Below are positions 51,228 to 59,044 of a DNA stretch of 64,000 bases, one piece after another. The stretch is from Lentibacillus cibarius. GTDB taxonomy: Bacteria; Bacillota; Bacilli; Bacillales; Amphibacillaceae. The number at the start of each line of letters is the position of its first letter. Position 1 is the first letter of the stretch. Under the pieces are notes generated by a model. The model was given only the letters and a program-made list of their open reading frames with translations. It made no database searches and had not been told where the DNA came from. The stretch covers positions 248,001 through 312,000 of the forward strand of contig NZ_VCIA01000001.1 of NCBI RefSeq assembly GCF_005887555.1, read 5' to 3'. Made by a program: the position numbers and the translations under genes.

Positions 51228-53399
51228 TTAATCCCAAAAGCCATCATCTGCTCCCTGCCCAATGGGCTGGTCCGGCTTGGCCGACGTATTCTTTTGTTCG
51301 GTTTCCTGTTCCTGTACTGAAGGTTCGACTATTGGCTCTAATTTTTGTTGCGACTGCGAAACGTCTTGGTCAATGGGGCCGGACGATAAATGATTTTTGT
51401 CTGGCACGTTTTGAAATGCTTCATCGGAAACCGTTTTTTGTTCGTGGGGCTCTGAGAACCTATGTTTGTCGTTATCTTTCACGGGTTCAGGCTGATTTGG
51501 CGTTGGCTCAGCTTTTTGATGTTTTACATTAGCAAGACGATGGAACTGCCTTTTCAGTCCAGCCCCCGTTTTTTCTCCCGTCTGATAAACTGCTTGTCGC
51601 AGTTTAGCTTTTAGACTGTTATCTTCCCATTCCCGTCTTTCCTTCCAATCCGATGGGACAAGGTCACCTCTTGCCAGAGCAGGTTTCTGCATAGCTGCTT
51701 CATACATAACTTTATGGATAAAGCTGTACTTCGGTAAGTTGTCCATAATATCGGTTGGATCAAAACGGTATTCTTCTGATTCTGTATCTCGATAAGAGTC
51801 CGGGAAGACCGTAGGCATTATCAGGCGATGCTTATATGTTGATTGACGCATCACGATTTTATCTTTACCAAATTCATCCGCAAATTCCTGTGCGTCCTGA
51901 AAGCCGACACCATTAAAACATAATTTATTCCGACAGTTCGTCATAATCGCCTGTTTCATAGCTTTCGGGCTGATGTCACCTGCTTCAACTTCCAATTGAC
52001 CCAGTGACTGAGATGCAAGAATGCCTGACACTTTATAGGATGCTGCAAGCGACAGAAAAATCTCTACTTGCGGATTGATATAACGTTTATACTCATCAAT
52101 GAACATAAAATGCGGACTACGAGTGTCTTCGGTTCCCGGACGGCGGAAGGTACCGTTTTGTAAATGCATGATCAAGAATTGTCCAAACGCATCCCCTGCT
52201 TTTTTGAGTGTTCCAAGTGCTGTGTTGACGATGAGCACCCCATCATTGGCAAAATGTTCATCAACATCCACATCACTCTTGCCGGTCATGATATTTTTTA
52301 ATAGCTCGTTACTCGTGATGTTTTCCAGTTGCGCGCGTAAACCTATGACAAACTGCTTATATTTTTCTGCCATACTGCCCAACAGTTCATTTTCAATGGA
52401 ATGCACCAAATCGGTTTCCCCTTTTTGCATACGCAATTCATTGGTCCGCTGCTCCAATAACGTTAAGTCCCGTAATGTTTCCAGTACTTCCATTAAATCG
52501 GTATTGTCCCCTTTCAATTCTTTAAGCAAGCGGGTTACATTACGTGCGGCCAACTCCTGGACGTTGGCAAAGAAAGCGTCCTGTTTGCCGAACAGCCCCC
52601 GTAATACAATAACCGTTCCTTCCACCACATCCTCCACATTCCCTTCCATGGGATTAAATTTCTGCGTATGAGGACTGGTGGGATCAATATAAATATAGGG
52701 GATAGCCATTTCATCGCAGAAATCCTTTACTTTTTCCGCAAATTCGCCTTTGGGTTCCACCACGGATAAACCTAGATTTTTTCCTTGTTTCTTTTGCAAC
52801 AGCAGCTGATAAATCATTGGCTCCAAGACAGAGGCTGTTTTACCGGAACGGGTTGCACCAACCACCAGCATGTGCGTGAACATGTCTTTTCCTTTCCATA
52901 CGATTGGCAGGTTATCCTGTTCAATAGAGTGTCCCAATACCGTCACCAGTTCATCGCTGTTTTTACGCTTGGACTGCTTAAAGTGTTTTTTATACGATTT
53001 ATAGCCTTCCTCGGGGTTTTCGATAATGCGCTGATTGCCACGCTTTTGGCGATAAGCCTTTTCTGCTCGTATATACATTATATTGGCATACACACCTGCC
53101 AATCCGAAGAAAATCATAGCCATCCTCATCATAAATGTTTTAGAAACCATCTGCTCCCATTGCCAATATTGATAAGCCAGACTTCCTAAAGCCATAACAA
53201 TGCACAATGTCAGTGAAAACGTCATGAGACGGGAAGCCATAGTATATTGCAGCTTTTTGCGCCACCTCCATAAATGATAAATAACAAATAAAGCTCCCCC
53301 TGTTCCAAGCGTGAACAAGGGGACTGGCAGGAATGTTGTCTGAAACATAACGATAATGCGGGTAACTGCCATACAAAAAACAATTACGGCATAGACCAT
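51228..53399 (-). CDS. traG: Type IV coupling protein TraG/VirD4
   Basis: 723 residues. Four N-terminal hydrophobic segments (to about residue 112), then a RecA-like ATPase: Walker A LVVGATRSGKTASVLEPM, VVEPKGEFAEKVKDF, IVLRGLFGKQDAF, Walker B HFMFIDEYKRYINP and SGILASQSLGQLE. A long Gln/Glu/Pro-rich tail ends GADDGFWD. It links the relaxosome to the transfer channel and pumps DNA. GAGGTGA lies 15 nt before the ATG. It begins its own transcript, downstream of a terminator. Confidence 0.92.
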   Translation of the reverse strand: MVYAVIVFCMAVTRIIVMFQTTFLPVPLFTLGTGGALFVIYHLWRWRKKLQYTMASRLMTFSLTLCIVMALGSLAYQYWQWEQMVSKTFMMRMAMIFFGLAGVYANIMYIRAEKAYRQKRGNQRIIENPEEGYKSYKKHFKQSKRKNSDELVTVLGHSIEQDNLPIVWKGKDMFTHMLVVGATRSGKTASVLEPMIYQLLLQKKQGKNLGLSVVEPKGEFAEKVKDFCDEMAIPYIYIDPTSPHTQKFNPMEGNVEDVVEGTVIVLRGLFGKQDAFFANVQELAARNVTRLLKELKGDNTDLMEVLETLRDLTLLEQRTNELRMQKGETDLVHSIENELLGSMAEKYKQFVIGLRAQLENITSNELLKNIMTGKSDVDVDEHFANDGVLIVNTALGTLKKAGDAFGQFLIMHLQNGTFRRPGTEDTRSPHFMFIDEYKRYINPQVEIFLSLAASYKVSGILASQSLGQLEVEAGDISPKAMKQAIMTNCRNKLCFNGVGFQDAQEFADEFGKDKIVMRQSTYKHRLIMPTVFPDSYRDTESEEYRFDPTDIMDNLPKYSFIHKVMYEAAMQKPALARGDLVPSDWKERREWEDNSLKAKLRQAVYQTGEKTGAGLKRQFHRLANVKHQKAEPTPNQPEPVKDNDKHRFSEPHEQKTVSDEAFQNVPDKNHLSSGPIDQDVSQSQQKLEPIVEPSVQEQETEQKNTSAKPDQPIGQGADDGFWD

Positions 53400-53435
53400 T
53401 AGTACGATAGTATCACCTCTTTTAAGTTATATAAA

Positions 53436-53469
53436 AACGCTTGGCAGAAGGTTGCTTCCGCCAAGCGTT
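53436..53469 (-). terminator. Terminator upstream of traG
   Basis: Minus strand AACGCTTGGC pairs with GCCAAGCGTT (14-nt loop), followed by TTTTATAT. It ends the preceding unit (53557-54231), so traG needs another promoter or read-through. Confidence 0.8.
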
Positions 53470-53556
53470 ATTTGTTCCATTATTTTTATACGGCTAATAT
53501 GTCATGTTTTTACTACCCGTTTACACAGGAGCAATTAAGAGTTTCATAGTACATTA

Positions 53557-54231
53557 TTATTTAATTTCCTTTAATATCTTTTCTTGCTCCCTTTTTTTTA
53601 TATACTGCATGAATTTACCTTGAATGGTATTTAAATTCTTTGAGTAGTATTTAAAATTAAACCATGAAAATACAAAAAACAACAGTAAAAGAACTAAATA
53701 TATTATACATCCCCATATATGTTGGAATTGAAGATAAAGTAATTGATACGCAAAAATTATAAAAATGACAGTTCCTAGACTAAATCTTAAAACGCCAAGA
53801 GAGTGTTTAGTTGTTAATAAATACCTATACCTTCCAGCAATATAATTTCTCTGTTCATCTTCCATTTTTAAAAGACTTGTATGCCATTCATATTCTATAA
53901 AAAAATACTTCTCATTTAGTGTTAAGTCATCCCAATTATATGGTACTTCAAAATCTTTATAGTGATTTAAAATCTCATCAATGACTTTTCTCTTTTTTCT
54001 TTTGTCATAGAAATCAAAAATAAAGTATGCTTGATGTAGCAGATAACCAACAGGGACACTGACTACAATCAAAGAAAACATTATCGCTAATAAGTCAGTT
54101 GAGTTTTGTATTGACCCATTTAGTAAATTTTGTTCAAAATCATATGTTAAGCAGAAATATAATCCAAAACCAAAGATGATTGTCCATCCGGGTATTCCCC
54201 AACGTATTAGATATTTACTATCAAAGCGCAA
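53557..54231 (-). CDS. Hypothetical four-helix membrane protein
   Basis: 224 residues. Helices at about 8-27, 45-70, 150-170 and 173-192; a charged cytoplasmic loop between includes FDFYDKRKKRKVIDEILNHY and PYNWDDLTLNEKYFFIEYEW. A basic tail KKREQEKILKEIK ends it. Composition is more AT-rich than neighbours (Lys/Ile/Tyr heavy). No family recognised; possibly a surface or entry-exclusion type protein. Confidence 0.6.
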   Translation of the reverse strand: MRFDSKYLIRWGIPGWTIIFGFGLYFCLTYDFEQNLLNGSIQNSTDLLAIMFSLIVVSVPVGYLLHQAYFIFDFYDKRKKRKVIDEILNHYKDFEVPYNWDDLTLNEKYFFIEYEWHTSLLKMEDEQRNYIAGRYRYLLTTKHSLGVLRFSLGTVIFIIFAYQLLYLQFQHIWGCIIYLVLLLLFFVFSWFNFKYYSKNLNTIQGKFMQYIKKREQEKILKEIK

Positions 54232-54376
54232 AGTCGTCCCCCTTTCAACAAATATTACTGGTCGCTTCTATTTGAAATGAGCAGTATTCCAGCTTCTTTT
54301 AAAGCATTTCTTGGTTTTGGTTACGCCGTATAAGCCAATTTGTTGCTTCAATTGTTAGCACTCGTTCCAATCCTTT

Positions 54377-54832
54377 TCACCATGACTCACAACCCACTCC
54401 ATCACCATCTCGGTCAAGTCCAGGGTGATAGCCTGGATCATCTTCATGTACAGGAGCACCCCCAAATTTTCTTGCTTCATCACAATTTTCGTAGAATACA
54501 GGTACCCCCTCATCAGTTCCATCTACAGGCTCTATACCCCCACCAAATAAAGATGATATAATTAATATTGCGACTCCAGACCATTGTGCCATGAATGAGC
54601 CTAGAATGATAGTTAATACATCATCTCCATCAAAACTAGCTACCTCCCTCACTTTGAAGTGTCGATAGCACCAATAACCGAAGAAAACTACCATACTAAT
54701 CAAAGTACTTATAATAAACCTAACAACACCATCTTGAATATCCACTATTCCAGTTTCAAATCCAATATAGCACAATGCTGATGCAGTGCATGCAGCAAAA
54801 AATGATTGCATTGAAAAATCTTGTGATTCCAT
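54377..54832 (-). CDS. Membrane protein with C-terminal Excalibur domain
   Basis: 151 residues from ATG 54832 (AGGAG upstream). Three helices (about 10-28, 37-55 and 72-92), then the Excalibur motif YENCDEARKFGGAPVHEDDP, LDRDGDGVGCE. The calcium-binding Excalibur part should lie outside. The same domain ends the nuclease at 14384. The fusion suggests a surface-anchored role in DNA uptake or mating. Not a true holin as far as I can see. Confidence 0.7.
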   Translation of the reverse strand: MESQDFSMQSFFAACTASALCYIGFETGIVDIQDGVVRFIISTLISMVVFFGYWCYRHFKVREVASFDGDDVLTIILGSFMAQWSGVAILIISSLFGGGIEPVDGTDEGVPVFYENCDEARKFGGAPVHEDDPGYHPGLDRDGDGVGCESW

Positions 54833-54972
54833 ATATAACATTTCTCCTCTTGCACCCGTTGGTTAAATACACCTTTTCAGAGCTAACGATTCATGAAAAA
54901 TGTGGAGTACCCTATAGTTATTAGTTAAATCCGAACATATTTTATCATTTATTACATCGGAATATAATGATT

Positions 54973-56136
54973 TTACCGTGCATAATTCTCCTTCTCTGTT
55001 GTTTTGGTTAAAAAATTCTGTTCTATCAGCAAAAATTCCACATGATGAATATGTTTCAGTAACCGTTCATGAGTGGGGCGTAAGCCTGCATGCGTCAGCA
55101 CAAGCACCTTCCGTCCATTACGCATATAACGGTCTTTGCGGTAGGCCAGTACATGGTTGATTTTCACAATATCGGTGTCCAGCAAATTGATGAAATATTT
55201 TTCTTCTCCATTGTGCTGGACGATATGATGAAAGCCTTTCGGGTGATTGCCTGCCTTTACAGATGGTTTAAATGTAAGGTTCTCAGTTTGCTCTAAATAT
55301 TGATGTAAGCGTTCCTGGTCATCTGCAAATTCAGGTACATAGCTTTTGCCGAATCCAAGTGGAAATACTTTGATGCTGTTGCACTGTAGCATAGCTCGGC
55401 TGTCCATGAGACGGTCAATGACTCGAATGAAGCTGTCTTGACCTTTGGCGAACAGGGCATAGTTGTCGAAATAACGTTCGCCAGACTGAGTGCGTTCGTC
55501 TGTACGGTGCATTTCCATTTCCCGTACAGTTTTGGCTAGGTTTTTAGCGGATATTCCATGCAAAAATGTATAGACCACATATGCTGCTCCTTTTGGGCTT
55601 GTGACGATACCCTGTACATTGTCGGCGCGGTTCAGGTTAAAAGTGTGTTTCACATACCGGCTGTCCCAGATGGTCCATCCTGCCTGTTGTAAGCGCAGAA
55701 ATATTTCATTGGTTGTAAGCAAATACGGAACATGATACGTACGGACACGTAAGTCGTCGGCCCGACGCTCAACAGGATAGCCCTGCTTTCGCAAGCAGGC
55801 TATACCAGTCTCGCTGATGCGATGGTGATTGCCCTGTCTGGCTTGCTTGGCGTTATAGCCTTTGGTTGGCTTACTGATGATGTAGCCGGTGTTGCGCAGA
55901 ATGCTTATTTTCTTATAAGCATAGCGCCATGTTAGGTTATGGTGCTGTTGTATCTGCTGGGTGCTGAGTATACGGTAGTCGTATAAGGTTTTGAGTATAT
56001 TGACGTCCAATGGTTGCAGTCGTTTGATGACCTGTTTTTTGTTTGCTTTTCCCAATTTATCACCTGCCTTTGTTGTTCGTGGAACGGGGCTGTTTTGTCT
56101 CCCCAGTTCTCCAGTCCTTCCGAAATGGCTCAACAA
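54973..56136 (-). CDS. Replication-relaxation family protein (putative relaxosome protein)
   Basis: Up to 387 residues. RLQPLDVNILKTLYDYRILS, TQQIQQHHNLTWRYAYKKIS is a winged helix near residue 40-75. RISETGIACLRKQGYPVE and VRTYHVPYLLTTNEIFLRLQ are the family core (Replic_Relax). The C-terminus is basic. The TTG at 56136 has GGGAGAA upstream; another TTG after AGGTGATAAA (56055) is possible. Proteins of this family stand next to oriT or replication regions of Gram-positive plasmids; nicking activity is not shown. Repeats lie just upstream. Confidence 0.65.
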   Translation of the reverse strand: MLSHFGRTGELGRQNSPVPRTTKAGDKLGKANKKQVIKRLQPLDVNILKTLYDYRILSTQQIQQHHNLTWRYAYKKISILRNTGYIISKPTKGYNAKQARQGNHHRISETGIACLRKQGYPVERRADDLRVRTYHVPYLLTTNEIFLRLQQAGWTIWDSRYVKHTFNLNRADNVQGIVTSPKGAAYVVYTFLHGISAKNLAKTVREMEMHRTDERTQSGERYFDNYALFAKGQDSFIRVIDRLMDSRAMLQCNSIKVFPLGFGKSYVPEFADDQERLHQYLEQTENLTFKPSVKAGNHPKGFHHIVQHNGEEKYFINLLDTDIVKINHVLAYRKDRYMRNGRKVLVLTHAGLRPTHERLLKHIHHVEFLLIEQNFLTKTTEKENYAR

Positions 56137-56221
56137 AACTATTCTCCCTTTGGTTTTTTACCACTGTTCGCTCAGTTACACCGCAAGTTGTCTCCAATCA
56201 AGGAGTCTATCTTTTCAAATA

Positions 56222-56319
56222 GGTAGAATATCCAAATTCCGTTTGGGTAGAATATCAGGGGTAGTTCCAAATCGATTATGTTCTACCCGTGTAGAACATT
56301 TTCTGGGCAGGTAGAATAT
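56222..56319. repeat. Cluster of five GGTAGAATAT repeats
   Basis: Copies at 56222, 56246, 56290 and 56310, and inverted at 56278 (ATGTTCTACC), each 9-10 nt, with T or C at position 9. The copies at 56278 and 56290 form a dyad around CCGT. All lie between the RusA-like gene stop and the replication-relaxation gene start. Likely a binding-site array for a DNA-binding protein, oriT accessory or operator. Confidence 0.75.
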
Positions 56320-56327
56320 TAATTCGA

Positions 56328-56975
56328 CTACCAGAAAATATTCACCTCGTTCTCTTCTACTATTGCTTGCTCCTTTTTATTCGATTTTTCAAAGCACCAG
56401 TCCAGATTACTAACTTCCGGAATATGTTTTAAATCGTTATGATGCTCCTGTAAATACGCTAAGAACGAAACCAGGTTTTGTTCTTCTACTAAATACGCTT
56501 GAATATGGTTTTGACTATCTGGATGACCCTGTTGGAAAAGAGATAACTCTTTCCAACTATCATCTGCAATCAACCGCGTGTATCGGATGGCATCAATAAT
56601 GCATTTACTGTTGCCATTATCAAGGTCGCGTCGAACATTATCTTTAAAGTAATGCAATATAAGCAAGGCGGATTTCCCGAATTGACAGTCAATACTGGCG
56701 TAATTATAGGCTTGAAACGTAACATGTTGATAATAACTTTGAAGCGAACTAAAATAATCACGGTCATGCTCAACGTTGAAAGGTAACATCCCTGCATACG
56801 AAAACTGAAAAACCGGATAGCCATCAATAACCAATGGCTTGCTTGCGGCTAGTGGATTCTCCGGTAAACTCCTTTCCACGGGCTCATCGTTTTGCATTTC
56901 CATTAATCTTACCATCGTTTCTTCTTTCAGCATTTCTAAACTTTTTAGGATATTTATATAATGCGTCTGCAGCAT
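56328..56975 (-). CDS. RusA-like Holliday junction resolvase
   Basis: 215 residues; ATG after GGAAAAGGAG. FGKSALLILHYFKDNVRRDL, DNGNSKCIIDAIRYTRLIAD, DSWKELS gives the RusA pattern D-x-D-N … K-x-x-x-D-A … D-D, with acidic residues fit for metal binding. The N-terminal 40 residues and the Glu-rich tail are extra. It could resolve or cut branched DNA arising in element replication or transfer. Family call is by motif. Confidence 0.65.
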   Translation of the reverse strand: MLQTHYINILKSLEMLKEETMVRLMEMQNDEPVERSLPENPLAASKPLVIDGYPVFQFSYAGMLPFNVEHDRDYFSSLQSYYQHVTFQAYNYASIDCQFGKSALLILHYFKDNVRRDLDNGNSKCIIDAIRYTRLIADDSWKELSLFQQGHPDSQNHIQAYLVEEQNLVSFLAYLQEHHNDLKHIPEVSNLDWCFEKSNKKEQAIVEENEVNIFW

Positions 56976-56995
56976 GTTTCTTCTCCTTTTCCTTT

Positions 56996-57230
56996 TGTCT
57001 GACGTTGTAGAGCCTTTATTGATTAGCTGTCACTCTGACTAACGTCCGACATATGATGTTTGATTTTCATTTAAAAAATAGACTGTCCGACATTGTTTGT
57101 TCAAACACCTGCCATACCAACGGTTATACCTATATAATAACGTCAGACAACCAACATTGGAGCTGTCTGACGTATTATGATGAAATATTGATTTATCTGG
57201 GATACAAAGCCTATTATCCCGTCTGACATT
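56996..57230. repeat. Array of GTCTGAC-type repeats
   Basis: Six sites with core GTC(T/C)GAC: 56996, 57041, 57083, 57139 (inverted), 57163 and 57219. The 12-mers at 56996 and 57139 (TTGTCTGACGTT) are exact inverse copies. The array fills the whole gap between the lytic-transglycosylase gene and the RusA-like gene. Iteron-like origin, operator or oriT array; function unknown. Confidence 0.75.
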
Positions 57231-57238
57231 CGTAACTT

Positions 57239-58324
57239 TCATTTGTTGGCTAAAAACTTGTTTACATATGGCATGGGATCTACCGATTCAAATGTGCCAT
57301 CACCCTTCTTTTGATGTATTTCAAAATGGAGATGTACGCCTGTGGAATCACCTGTTGTACCCATTTGTCCAATGATTTGGCCTGCTTTTATTTTCTCTCC
57401 CACTTCAACACCTCTTTTCATCATGTGCGCATAATATGTCTGCAATCCATTCTCATGTTGGATAATTACTAGGTTACCAAATCCACCCCTGTTAAACGCT
57501 GAATATACAACTTTACCTTCAGCAAAAGCCGTGATAGGTTTGCCACGATCTTGACCACCAGCAATATCAATCCCTGCATGAAAACTTCTTTCTCCTTCTA
57601 TAACACGATAACCATAGGTTGATGTTAGATTTTTCGTATGTGGCACTATCCATGCCTGATTTCCTTTTATCTCCACCGTTGCTTCCTCTTTTGATACAAA
57701 GCCAGCGTTATAGAGATTATAAAAATGCATGACCTCGTCTACATACCAATCAGCATGATTATAAGCACGTATAGCTTTACGTAGATCACTAGATTTCGTT
57801 ATATAAACTTCCAAATGGTTAGCAGCTGCAAAAATAGCATCTTTTTCTTCCCACGGACTTGCAATGCCATTTCCATTAGCGTCCACACCAAATCCACCGT
57901 ACCTTTCAATTTGTTTCGGGTCTGTTTTGATGTCTTTAGGAATTTCTGTCCCACCTAAGCCTTTACAAAAGGGATAGTCCCAGCCCAACCAACTACATGG
58001 CATGAATTGAAGATGGCCTTCTGCTCCAACTGGTGATACCATATCGATGGTAGAAAATACGGTTTCGACACGGTGGATGGACGCAAGTAATAACCATGGC
58101 ACATCATATTTCTCCCCCGCCTTCTTATACATCGGGATAAACCGTTCAGGGATTTCTTTTTCAGCTATTTTGGAAGGTGTTCCTGTTTGTAGCACGTTCT
58201 TATCACCGAAACCAATATCACCAAAAAACATACCTAAAAATACTACACCCACAAACAAAACAATACAAAAGAACATGATTAGGCCAACAAGAAGACCAAT
58301 ACTTAATTTAAAAATTCCTCTCAT
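57239..58324 (-). CDS. Bifunctional lytic transglycosylase and M23 peptidase (VirB1-like)
   Basis: 361 residues. One N-terminal helix (about 5-35); then a goose-lysozyme/SLT domain, IHRVETVFSTIDMVSPVGAE with catalytic Glu and GHLQFMPCSWLGWDYPF; then an M23 endopeptidase, RSFHAGIDIAGG (HxxxD), YYAHMMKRGVEVGEKIKAG and VHLHFEIHQ (HxH). It would open peptidoglycan for the transfer channel, like the CwlT/TcpG and ConG-type enzymes. The repeated N-terminal anchor tethers it to the channel. Confidence 0.9.
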   Translation of the reverse strand: MRGIFKLSIGLLVGLIMFFCIVLFVGVVFLGMFFGDIGFGDKNVLQTGTPSKIAEKEIPERFIPMYKKAGEKYDVPWLLLASIHRVETVFSTIDMVSPVGAEGHLQFMPCSWLGWDYPFCKGLGGTEIPKDIKTDPKQIERYGGFGVDANGNGIASPWEEKDAIFAAANHLEVYITKSSDLRKAIRAYNHADWYVDEVMHFYNLYNAGFVSKEEATVEIKGNQAWIVPHTKNLTSTYGYRVIEGERSFHAGIDIAGGQDRGKPITAFAEGKVVYSAFNRGGFGNLVIIQHENGLQTYYAHMMKRGVEVGEKIKAGQIIGQMGTTGDSTGVHLHFEIHQKKGDGTFESVDPMPYVNKFLANK

Positions 58325-58339
58325 AAGTACCGGTAATCC

Positions 58340-59032
58340 TTAATGATGTAAAACATTCAACTTATAATTCCTAACCCGGAATGTTTCTTCTATTTGTTTC
58401 ATTTTGAGGGTGTAATTAACTACTTCCTGCCTAGTTTTTTTGCCTTTACTATTGTAAATATCACCTGTAACTCGAGCTTTCCAAACAAAATATTCTTCAC
58501 TTGGTTCATAAGGTTCATAAACCTTCGCAGACACTATCTGCTTTTTATAGATTGCTGCAGTTGGTCTAGGTGTTTTCTCTACAAGTTTTTGATACATCTT
58601 GTCTGTCATATAAGCATGAGCATTTTTAATATGCTGTATCGGCTTATCACCATTAAAAGCATAATAATTTGTTGCGAATTGTTTAGCTACTTTTCTGGAC
58701 TCCTTTATTTGTTCACCTGAAAAATGCTTACGATAAAAACTCTCAGGCTCCTTCAATGTATCCGGATCAGGAGTATCTATCTCTTGTTGCTCATGATTTT
58801 CCTGAATTATATTGGATTCTATTGCGGTCCCACTCGCTTCTTCCGTTAGTTCGTTATACTCACGCACTGTTTGATTATTTTGTTCCAAAGCACCGTTTTC
58901 TGTTGACACATCATTTGATGCATCTTTAGGCATTGTTTTTCCGACAAATATAGAAACTAAAAACAGCGTAATGATAATAGCCATTACGCTGTAAACAATG
59001 ATATTTTTGGTTTTTTCATCCATATCGTACAT
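58340..59032 (-). CDS. TcpC/VirB8-like conjugation protein
   Basis: 230 residues: short cytoplasmic N-terminus, one helix (about 9-29), an acidic, flexible spacer, and a C-terminal NTF2-like domain with FYRKHFSGEQIKESRKVAKQ, YAFNGDKPIQHIKNAHAYMT and WKARVTGDIYNSKGKKTRQE. This layout fits the VirB8/TcpC assembly factors of Gram-positive T4SS. AGGAGG is close to the first ATG; the fourth-codon ATG is an alternative start. It lies 12 nt from the VirB6-like gene. Confidence 0.7.
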   Translation of the reverse strand: MYDMDEKTKNIIVYSVMAIIITLFLVSIFVGKTMPKDASNDVSTENGALEQNNQTVREYNELTEEASGTAIESNIIQENHEQQEIDTPDPDTLKEPESFYRKHFSGEQIKESRKVAKQFATNYYAFNGDKPIQHIKNAHAYMTDKMYQKLVEKTPRPTAAIYKKQIVSAKVYEPYEPSEEYFVWKARVTGDIYNSKGKKTRQEVVNYTLKMKQIEETFRVRNYKLNVLHH

Positions 59033-59044
59033 GGCCCTCCTGTA

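Noticed and set aside
52099..53189. Plus-strand frames of 190 and 134 codons
   Set aside because: Antisense to traG, which has intact Walker motifs.
56222..57230. CRISPR array
   Set aside because: Repeats are 9-12 nt with irregular spacing and mixed orientation, and no cas gene is present; the Cas4-like nuclease at 15501 belongs to a recombination unit.
57039..57242. Minus-strand frame of 67 codons overlapping the hydrolase start side
   Set aside because: It only spans the GTCTGAC repeat array and has no ribosome site; repeat-driven chance frame.
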